Shown: positions 50,172 through 60,800 of the stretch, one piece after another
Layout of the letters: every line of letters starts with the position of its first letter
Numbering within the stretch: position 1 is the stretch's first letter
DNA from: Telmatactis stephensoni
Lineage: Eukaryota; Cnidaria; Anthozoa; Actiniaria; Isophelliidae
Direction: 5' to 3'
Assembly: GCA_029948255.1 (NCBI GenBank)
Contig: JALIZF010001632.1
Location: forward strand, 1-64,000
Length of the DNA: 64,000 bases
Made by a program: the position numbers and the translations under genes
The notes under the pieces: generated by a model
What the model was told of the DNA's origin: nothing
The model's input: the letters and a program-made list of their open reading frames with translations, nothing else
Database searches by the model: none

Positions 50172-50707
50172 TTCATGATTGCACAATAATGCCAGTGATT
50201 ATAGAGCGTAGCTATTAGGGGCCTTGCATAAGTTGCATTCCTACCAATTACAAACATGTCAAACAGGACGAGAGCTGTACTCCTAATATGGACATCCCAT
50301 GCTAGCAAAATTCATAAATCTACTTTTGAGTGAAGAAACCCAGTTACAATAGACACTTGTGAAAAACGTCTGCGCATGCGCACATATTAGGATGTTTTCT
50401 TAAGAGATGTGTGAGTTTTAGCTTGAAATGAAATGCTCGTGTTCTCGGTGTATACATAACATTTCTCTTGTACACTTTTGTGAGACAAAGATATTGCATT
50501 AATGAAGACGTTGTGTGAATACTGGCCCTAAAGTTTCAAGAAATGACATTACGTTTTCACATTTTGTGACAACCGTTGTTCAAGGCAAGCGTAAAAGTGA
50601 AATTTGCATAAGTTTACAAAAGCACGAAGACGTGACTACGAGCATGTGCAGACGTTTTTCAGGCTAATATTGCAATATCCATTCATTCCTTTATGCAGTT
50701 TCACTCG

Positions 50708-50796
50708 TGATTGATTGATTGATTGATGATTGATTGATTGATTGACTGATTGATTGATTGATTGATTGATTGATGATTGATTGATTGACTGATGAC

Positions 50797-50827
<31 letters not shown>

Positions 50828-50975
50828 CTGACTGATTGATTGTGGTTAGTTGGTTGGTTGATTCATTGTGACTGATTATTTGATTATGGATTGATTGGTC
50901 GATCGAATGATTGATTAGTTGATTGATTGATTGTGGTTGGTTGGTTGGTTGGTTGGTTGGTTGATTGATTGATTA

Positions 50976-51030
<55 letters not shown>

Positions 51031-51078
51031 CATTCATTGATTGATTCATTGATTGATTCATTGATTGATTGTCTATTG
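50708..51078. repeat. (GATT)n tetranucleotide satellite
   Basis: About 90 units with GACT, GGTT and CATT variants and a few larger interruptions. Confidence 0.97.
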
Positions 51079-51219
51079 ATTCATTGGTTGACTGCATGTT
51101 TGATTAAAAAAATCTGATGTTACTTGGGTATAGTGAAATTATCCTGGTCTTCCTTCCCGATCAGATTTTTTCGACGCATGCACCAAAGTAAACCCCATTG
51201 AAAGGCTTGCCACTATCTA

Positions 51220-51332
51220 AGGCCCAGTTCAAAAGTCGAACTTTTGCCGCGTCGAATGCATTACAAACTATGGATAATTAGACGGTCTTCTTTAATGTTA
51301 TTAGATTCGACGCGGCAGAAGACTGAGCCTGG
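51220..51332. mobile_element. Short MITE-like hairpin
   Basis: TTTTGCCGCGTCGAAT pairs with ATTCGACGCGGCAGAA, and the outer ends GGCCCAGT and ACTGAGCCTGG pair partly. 113 bp. Confidence 0.7.
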
Positions 51333-52249
51333 GGCAAAACAAATAAAATGGACCTGGAGATGAACTCAATTCAGTCTTTCTTCCGTTCACACTTGTCATT
51401 TCCCAGTGTTAAAAACTTTACACTATCAGACCTGTTTTCCACGCTAAAATGTCTTGAATATCGTTTATCCAAATCAAGTGCAGGAAAACAAACAGACAAA
51501 CAAATCATCAAACAAACAAACAAACAAACACTAGACAACTGACGCAATGCAGTACATATGAATTTACATGTTTTGTACAATCTCTGTTAAACGTCCGTAA
51601 CTAATAATTAAAGAAATACGCATTCAGATGACAAACAAAACGTTCCTTCAGTAAAATCACCGGTCAACGTGACCCGAGTCATCACATAACGTGACTACTC
51701 TTAGTATATGACAACGTGTACAAGTAACTGACAAAACAGAAACAAAACAAAGAGCAAAAAATATATATATATATATAGACAAAGACAAAAACTAAGCAAA
51801 ATACAAACAAAAATACGATAGAGAGATACAAGATGATAGAGAGAGAAAAAGGCAAAAGATAGGGGCGTTAAAACATTACTAATGCCCCTGACGTTCCAGA
51901 CACTAGACGTAGCGAATGACGTAGCGAGACCCGACACGGGTAAAAAACGCATTGCGCATGCTCCAAAATTCGGCGGGAATTCGTAGGCGCGTTCGTGTTG
52001 TCGTTCGTGCTTACAAATAAAAGTAACCTCGATTCAACTGTCGTGTATTAAGCGAATTTCTCCGGTATTATTTGATCAGGGAAAGAGAACTAATTAAAAG
52101 CGATGTTTTGGTAAAAAATAAGCATTAACTTTTCACGGACAGCCTTAACTTTCAAGGTTTACTCAACCTCCAATGGTTTTATTTAAAACTTCCGAGTATG
52201 CGCAATGCGTTTTTCTGCACCCGGCGTGTCGAGGGATCCACCTTGGCCT
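51333..52249. other. Intergenic, short tracts only
   Basis: (CAAA)n near 51492-51530 and (AT)n near 51760-51777. No gene recognised. Confidence 0.5.
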
Positions 52250-52372
52250 AGCCTGCCTACAGGCTCTCAAGGGGGAGAGGGGAGAGGGGAGGGGAGAGGA
52301 AAGGAAGGGAGAGCTCTCCCTCCTCTCCCCTCCCCTCTCCCCCTCCCCCTGAAGAGCATGTAGGCAGGCTAA
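52250..52372. mobile_element. Purine/pyrimidine hairpin element
   Basis: TAGCCTGCCTACAGGCTCT pairs with AGAGCATGTAGGCAGGCTA. The stem continues through GGGGAGAGGGGAG-type purine and matching pyrimidine tracts. Confidence 0.85.
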
Positions 52373-52910
52373 CCTTGGCCCAGATCCTTATTACGATTGA
52401 CCTAGAAACGATTGATACTGTTAGCTTCTCAATTGCTTATAAGCGGAGATAGCCAGTCGGGTAGCCAGCCATGTTATCCCCAGCTATGCATTACGTAAAA
52501 GAATCCCCTGCAGCATAATATATCAATTAGTAGGTAGTAAAATGCCACAAAAGTAACGTAGCTAATTCTTAACAAGCGTAGCTAACAGGAATGCTCGGTC
52601 AGTCGAATGACATTCGACTATATCTGTCGGTAGTTTGTCGGCCACTGTCGATGGTTTGTCGGCCATGTCATGCGACATCGCACTTGCTCACACGTACCAT
52701 CAACTCCATGTCAACATGCAACGCCATCATTACTTTTTTGGACCGGAATCCCGGAAGGTTGTAGACCGGAATCCCAAAGCACTTCGGAGAAAACATATGT
52801 TTATCATCAAAATTATTTTCCATTGTTACTTAGAAAACAGAGCGTGATATTTCATGTCATTTTATTGCCACTCTTTTTTAAAATATTTCTATATCATTGA
52901 CACAGTGCTG

Positions 52911-53288
52911 GTAGGAGGGGGACTCCACTCGGAAAAGTACGGGGATGCTCGTCGTACCTTTCAAGGGTCAAAATCAGCGATCTGCATGGTAACTTTTAGG
53001 GTGTCGCAAACTTTAGTGGACTATCAAAGACTAAGCTGGTACCTTATTGAGGTATTTTTCAGTAAATAAGTCCCCGACGATAGGCATTACAGGTATAGTT
53101 TTAACCATTTGACTTTTTCTTCCACATTCATCGATTCGTTCAATCATTTGTTTTAGAGTTGGTATCTTTTAGGGGTAAAAATCTTGTTGCCACGCCCACC
53201 TTAATTAGACTCAGGTACCTTTTAGGGGTCATTTTCAAAATTTCCGACGAGCATTCCCGTCCTCTTTTATATAGGAGTCCCCCCCGGG
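52911..53288. mobile_element. 'CCCTAAAAGATACC' family, opposite-motif copy
   Basis: GGGGGACTCCACTCGG faces TATAGGAGTCCCCCCC. GGTACCTTTTAGGGGTC and related blocks recur. Close to the copy at 61412-61808. Confidence 0.85.
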
Positions 53289-54224
53289 ACATATCGTTTA
53301 TTCACGATACGAATATGAACTATTCGATAGTATCAATTTGTAAAATTCTAAATCGACTTGCATAAATTGATATGATAGACACACTTGAAAACGTCTTGGC
53401 ATGTGTATGTAGTTCAAAATGTTTTCTTAGTTTTAATACGGAGAGAAAAATATCCAAAAACTCGCTGGGGATGTACATCAAAATACCTTTGTATGATCGC
53501 ATGTAAGCCATAAGGGCCCACTAAGCGCTGTTGTAGGAAGAAAAAGCAAGTAAACTAAACTAAATATAGAAACCAACTAGACCAAAAGATAACAGGGACA
53601 AGACGCACATCACCATGTCCTTTTCTAGCCTACGTCACATCCGGAAAAAACTCTCGTTTAGTCCGTCTTCGAAACAGCACGAATCCCATTGGTCTATCTG
53701 CTTTTGAAAAGGCGCTTGTGATTGGCTAAATCGTGAAGGTCATTCTAACGCCGTTTCTTATTGGATATGCCCAGTTTCTTTTTGTGCCAACATGACGTGA
53801 GCGATTGTTTCTATGGAAATACAGGTGACACAGGCTAGCCCTTTTTTCGAAAAAAGTGAACTTCCAGTGGTCGAACAGTGAGCTAAGCTCGGCTGAGCAT
53901 AATACTGACAAATCGAAACAAGGATGTGAAGAGCTAATGTGAGTCGATGCCTGTGAAACCTCCCGCTTATAGTAACTAAAAAAGACATTCTTGAGCACTT
54001 TGTACTACTATACTACTCATACATTGAGCATGCTTCGACCCTTTTTTCATGAGTCTTTTTATATATGACACAAATCTAAAATCATCTAAAGGCTATCTAT
54101 TGAGAATTATATTTATGACGACCCTACCCTCAACTTAGTTTACGGTCTACTCATATGCATTCGTTTTCACTTTAAAATATGAGACGGTTTTTAGTGGAAA
54201 AATTGAACGAGCTTTTGCATGCGT
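53289..54224. other. Intergenic, nothing recognised
   Basis: No exon, array or clear hairpin seen. Confidence 0.45.
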
Positions 54225-54327
54225 CCTCGGAGACCCAGGGCGTCAGGGGAGGGGAGCGGAGTCCGTTCCCCTCTTTCCCTTCCCCTCCGCTCCCCTCCCA
54301 CCTCCCCGACGCCCTGGGTCTCCGAGG
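54225..54327. mobile_element. Hairpin element
   Basis: CCTCGGAGACCCAGGGCGTC pairs with GACGCCCTGGGTCTCCGAGG. The loop side is purine/pyrimidine-rich (GGGGAGGGGAGCGGAG and complement). Confidence 0.95.
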
Positions 54328-54680
54328 TCGTTTTGCATGTTCATTCAAGAATTTCCAAAGTTTCGTGACATTTTCAAGTTGCGAACAGCAAAATGTGTTA
54401 TAGAATAAAACCTGTTTCAGAGTGCAGAATGAAAATTCGGATATGGATTTGACTGACTTGTGTGCAGTAACAAAAGGCTGTGTGTTGGCAGACAGGAGCG
54501 TAGATATAAAAACCTGCTGTAAAATAAAACTTTGTTTTCAGAAAAAGTATCCTTGCGGACAGGAATTTGCTTTGTCTACCAGATTGTGCAGTCACAATGT
54601 ATGCTTGAGGGTTATCAAAGACGGAATAAAACCTCGTTTTCAACATAAAACGTAAGAGTACGCATTGGGATTTGATTTGA

Positions 54681-54827
54681 TTACAAGATAGTGCAGCCAC
54701 AACAGCACTGTTGTGGGTAGTCAGGTGCGTGGACTTTATGGTCGTGACCATATACCCAGTAACGTGTATCAGTTTCTTTCCATTTGTAGTGTACTTCAGA
54801 CACGGGGACAGCACGAAGAACTTGACG
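54681..54827 (-). CDS. SSUH2-like terminal exon
   Basis: Acceptor TTGCATTTCCAG, phase 0, stop TAA at 54683-54681. RQVLRAVPVSEVHYKWKETD, then VYGHDHKVHAPDYPQQCCCG and CTIL. The end fits a CaaX pattern (see findings). No AATAAA was found close by on the minus strand. Confidence 0.88.
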   Translation of the reverse strand, partial: RQVLRAVPVSEVHYKWKETDTRYWVYGHDHKVHAPDYPQQCCCGCTIL

Positions 54828-57800
54828 CTGGAAATGCAATAAAACAGTATAAGTACATGAGAGCAAGCATGGTTCTTTCTGGGCTAAAGGTCCCGAGTTC
54901 GAGTTTGACTAATGTGCGGGTTGCGGGTTGCGCGCCAAAAATTGCGGGTTGCGTGCCAAAATTTGCAGGTTGCGGGTCAAAATTTGCGGGCTTCAGAAAA
55001 ATCGTACTTAAATATACCAGTGACCAACATATAGTCAACATGCTGACTTACTGGTGATATCTGTTGGGTAATGTATGAGGCCCAGCCTTGTTGAGAAAAT
55101 TGATGCTACACAAACTAAAATGTTCAAACCCAAAATAAAATACAGAACGCCCGTGTACTGATGCACTAGGTGACAGACCAGCGCTCTCACCGCTCGGCCA
55201 CCCTTGCTTCCCAATGCAGCTTTTGCTGTAATGTCCGTAATTCAGTGGAGCACTCAAATGCACTACAATACAATACCAAAATTTATTTACAGCTCTCAAA
55301 ATCACCATTAGATCCTCCCCCTACAAACATACTTACATGGGATGTATCACCCAAATGACAGTAAGGTTTAAGGTGACTAAACAAACTTACTTGCTTCAAT
55401 ATTCTCTCATTAGGAAAATTCACTGCATGCTTATCAACCAGCTGTTTGGATCCTACATTAACATCGTTGTCATGGAAACCACTCACTGGCCACACCTTAA
55501 AACAACATAGGTAATTCTAGTGAGAAGACACAATGTTTATGTGCACAATACCCAGTGGTGGTGTTCACTGAAATTGTGGGTGGAGTATGTGGCAACGTTT
55601 GACAAAAACATCCCTAAAGTGTACACTATGAACAGGTTCCAAGGGTGTGTCTGCCTTAGCAGTTTATTGTAAAGTCTTCTAAAAAGATAAACAATTTATT
55701 GTATGGATCAATACCCTGGGTAGTTCTTGTCTGAAGATCTCAGTTCCTTGGCTGCCGACAATAAGTTCATCAGGGAGATCAGTCCTTTCAACAACATGAT
55801 TATCGAGATGATTTACCCTGAAGAAATTAAAAAACCGTAAAACAAATAACACAGCTGAATAAATTCTAAAAGGCAACTGCTATGCTTGGCTCAATTCAAG
55901 TTGAAATATTATATTCAGGGTTCGTACGCCCAGAAAATTCAATAAATCCATTAGTTTCAAGGAGGATTTTCAGATTATTTCAAGGAATTTTCTAGGAGTT
56001 TTTCACTAGTTCACTCAAGCAAAATACATTTGAATAACGTTACTGGATGAGTTAAGGAATATAAATGGAGCTTTACACTTGTTCGTTTCTGTTTTCCAGG
56101 AGTTCTCCAGGAATTTATCAAAACATCCAGGATTTTCCAGGATTTCCAGAAGGCGTACGAACCTTGTATACCTGTTATTGAGTCATGAGTTTAAGAATAC
56201 AGTACAGAAAGTAGAAAGCGAACTAGTTTGGGCTGCAATGGTGTATAAAGATGCAATAGGGAATTAATGGAAATCTTTAATTAAGGAATATAAAACGAGC
56301 GCGCATGTCTCGTACGGTGATAGAAGATGTAGAGCAAGAAAAAAGCAAGCTTAGGAACACGAGGCGTAGCCGAATGTTTATATCACAGTACAAAGACATA
56401 AGCGATCGTTTTATATTGCTTTTATAAAATATTTTCGACGTTTTCGTTGTGCGAGCCATGTCTCTGTCCTCTGATATAAACATGGTAGCCAGCCAATCAG
56501 CGCGCGCGTTATATCTCAAATATTTTATAACACCGTAGAAAGAGAGAACTTACATTGCTAATAGGGAGTGAATGATGAAGTGAATCTGTAACACCAAATA
56601 AAATAAGAATATTTACATTACTGGCATTTTAAGTCTAGGTCCGTTGTTTTTTTTTACTCCAACAAAGGACCAAAGCTCAAAAATCAGTAATTATGTAAGT
56701 ACTCTCTTTTTAGATTTTCATTCATTCCCTATTGTAAATACACTGTATAAGACAATTTATTATACAATTCTCAAAAGAACGCACGTAATATGCACAAGAA
56801 CGCGAAAAATATGAGACCGTATTAGGTTAGTAACATTTGAATGGCTTCCCGGTGCAAAGCCACGCGCTAATCAAAGTCATTTAAGTGTCAATAAAAACGA
56901 TATCATTTGTATTGATTTTTGCAGAATTGTATAATAAATATGTTATTGGTCGATTAACCAGGGAATACAGCTGTGAATTTTTACTTGTCACTTGCATTTT
57001 GGCTTGCCTAAAGGGTTGCCAAAATACAGCTTGACTCGTAAAAATACACAGCTGTATTAGCTGGTTAGTCGACCAATAACCTATATGTATTGACCACGTC
57101 CATACCACTTGACACTTAGTTCAATGTATGTCTTTAGGTTTCCTTGTCCATTGCATGTCCAGCACTTAACACGTCCATGCCCATGACATGTAATACACCT
57201 AATAACGATAAATAATGGAACATGACACTTGGAGAATATCTAGAAATCTTCAATACCTTAAATCAGGGTATAACAATTCATCTGGCTTTTATACTTTTAA
57301 ACAAGATAAATAACACCTTTACAGGGAGGAGGGAAAGCCCCCAAACAACAACAATAACAAAATTTCAAAAAACTCACACATATATTGTACATATAATAAA
57401 GCATACAATTACGTTTACTAGCCTAACAGCAGGTTTTACTTAAGCAATATAAAACATGTGTGCGTGTCTCTGTACTGTGATATAAACATGCTCTACATCT
57501 TCATTCATGTTTATATTGGCAATCATTTTATATTGCTTTTATAAAATATTTTCAATGTTTTTGAGCAAGCCATATCTCTGTCCTCTGATATAAACATATG
57601 GTAGCCAGCCAATCAACACACACATATATATCTCAAATATTTTATAAATTACCATACAAAACAGCACAAGCTGCTGGGTGGCATGAAAGTTTTATTTCCA
57701 AAAACATTCAAAGTTCCTGTGTCTGAAAACATTTAAAGTCCCAACAGTGCTATAACCATAGGGCATGGTGTACTTCTTTTGGAAATACAGTCAATTCCGA

Positions 57801-60800
57801 AAAGGTTGTTAAGTTGAAAAGATGTTTAGAGAACAACAAAGTCATTTGCATATTACATGTTTTTAAGTTTTTACAAGAATATTCAATATCAAGTTGCAAA
57901 ATCCCAATGCACTGCTGTAGATAGCATTAATAAGCGATTTTATCTGAAGTTTTAAATTGAAACTTGCCGAGAATTTAAAAAAGAGTTTTATGCAAATGAC
58001 TTTGTTGTTGTGTTTATGTCTTTTCAACTAAACAATCTTTTCGGGATCGACTGTATATGTACAATAATCCTTCCCAGATAAATCTTGACTCTACTACAAC
58101 ATGGCAATATTTGTTTTAGCAGTTGAATCACAAGTAAATATACCTTCTACGACCACTTCCATGACACCATGTGCAGTGCTCATGATGGTGTTCGCCATCT
58201 CGGTAAACTGTTCTGTGACCAGAACCATGACATGATGTGCATCTAGTCTGAAATAACAACATCAACAAGGTCAGGTATCCTTAGTGTCGACACACAATAC
58301 TTACCTCTCCAAGAGAAGGGGCAGGGGAGGATAGGGGGATGGAGATTAGTATTGTATGATGGTCCTAAGGATATCTGAGGCTACAAGAAGGTGTGTTGAT
58401 CAGTATTATCTGGAAGTGCAGATGGCCAGCATACAGGTGTATTTGCTGACAACGTCTCAAGCACTGTCCAAAATTTGGACAAATTATACTTTTATATACA
58501 CTGAAGGCTAGATAATTTTCATTGGAAAAAAGATAAAATGAGACAAAAGCAGTCAACTAGTGGAGTCAGATGTTCAAAAGCAGGTCAGTGCTAACCTTGC
58601 AGCTGGGTTAAAGTCAATGGTCTTAGAGTTAACCATGGGTTAGCAATAGCCTGAATTGGAACAATTGAATCCAGATGGCTATAACTCACTGGCAAGTTTG
58701 GCTTGGCATTGGCCATTATTGACAGCCCTGTACTAGGTACTAAATAATATATAATCTACATGTATATGCAATAATTCCTATTTATTACAGCTCAAAGCCC
58801 AAAATTTATGACCAGCTGTAATGTATTTGCATTCTTTAGAAAGAGCAGTCATCATATCAGCATGCGAGAATTAAAACTAGAATTCTCTTATTGTAAGTGC
58901 TAATTGGAGGATGGCAAGACAAAGATATGGAAATACATTCAGTTTTGAGCTTCAAGCTGTAATCCTTTCAAGGATGATTAAGAACTTACCCTACCACGGC
59001 CGTGGCAATTATAACAGCGTTTAAAGCCAGCTCCAAAACATTCATGACATGGCTGTAATCAAATGAACCATAAAAAAGTACGATTTTAAAAAGGAATTAA
59101 GTTGTCACTCAGAAAGATGTTAGAAATATGTTTCTTTGGAAGTGAAATAAGCCTAGAAAAAATCTAAGCCTTCTGATGGGTTTTGAACCCCGAGACCTTC
59201 TGAGTACTGATCAGACACTCTTACAAATTGAGCTACCAAAGACTCTAGTGGCAGGAGGTTGTAAGTTCGTATTTGTACTCAGATCACTTTGGATGAATGC
59301 TGTTTGAAAACCTGAGTGGAATGATCCATGAGAAATACTGCAAAACAGATTTTAGAAACTACAGTATATTCATGTAACAACAACAAAGAATACAATGTGT
59401 AGTATATACCTTCAGTACAGCTGTGTGTGGGACTTCAATCTTCACTTCACAGTTTTCAAACCAATTAGGAGGGTTAGCAGGAATGCTCCAGGGAGGGGGT
59501 GGGGCACCATTATTTGGTCCATCAATTGGTTGACCTGGAGTTGAAACCATATAATTATGATGCATGTGTATCTCCATACACCTGTATCTCCATACATCTG
59601 AGTTATCTCAGATTATCTCAGTTATCTTATCTTGAAACTCCACCACCTCAAAGAATTAAGCCCATCCTCACTGCCACAATCATTTGTTCAGCCAATTAAT
59701 ACTATCAAACATCTTAAAAACTACCTGTTACATTACAGTACCTGTGTAAGGCTGAAATGCATATGCTGTTGATCTTCCTTCACAAAAGCTTGACAATGAA
59801 TACTGCAGTTAAACAAAAGTTTATTAGTATTGGTCAACAATATACACTGTCTAGTTTAAAGCACTTTGAATACATACTGTAGGCAAAAACCTCACAACAT
59901 GAATCTGCTATTATAGACTTGTGCATCACTTCAATTCTTTCATTGTAATCATAATCATTGCCATCAACTCCATCACCACCACAATCATCATCATCAATAA
60001 AATCATAGTATTGCTAGATCTAGAAAATACATTCTTTTCTTAAAAATGATGTTTCCTATACATTGCCACAATAACCAACCTACGGACAGATTAAGTGGCT
60101 GTTGTGAAGATGTGGCCGTATTTGTACAGACGTTTCAATATAGAGTAAATGTATTGATCTGATTGATGATGGAGGTGGGAAATGCTGGCTAATGAGGAGT
60201 CAGTTGGCCATTGTAGAGAGGTAGCAATTAGTGCAGGTCAAATCAAATCAAATCTTGTTGTTTATCCTTGGATTTCAGAGCAGCTGATACTGACTAATAT
60301 CTCTGAGACTCATTCACACTCACTACTACTACATTCAATATACTCTACATACAACACTCAACTCACATATTGATTTTTGCTGAGGGAGGAAAAACCGGAG
60401 AACTTGGAGAAAAAACCCTCGTGGCATGGTAGAGAACAGCACATCAAACACACTCAATTCACATATGATCCAGCATCTGAGCCGGGACTTGAACCCGGAC
60501 CACAGCGGTGAGAGGTGAGTGGCTTAACCACTATGCCACCCATGCCACCCAATAAGGTTCAACAGTATTTCGTAGTAAATTTCACTTACATGGTATGCAC
60601 AGGTCGGTTGGATATCCTTGATCTCCATATCATTAGCAGCACCTTTTCCATAGCAACAATGGTCATCAGCAAACTTTAACAAAGCAGCCCTGGCTTGATC
60701 TTCATTGATGGAGGTTGCTCTGAAGTGTACATAGATCTGATATCATTTACTGCACATTTGGTCATTTGTTTTTAAAAGTCTATCCATTCTTTCATTCATT

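Noticed and set aside
56555..56590. Acceptor/donor pair on the minus strand inside the SSUH2-like gene
   Set aside because: Its phase gives an immediate TGA after exon i, whereas joining exon i directly to exon j restores Trp and the family sequence.
59165..60550. Functional tRNA genes
   Set aside because: A and B boxes are visible but acceptor and anticodon stems do not pair well and SINE-like bodies follow; treated as SINE heads.
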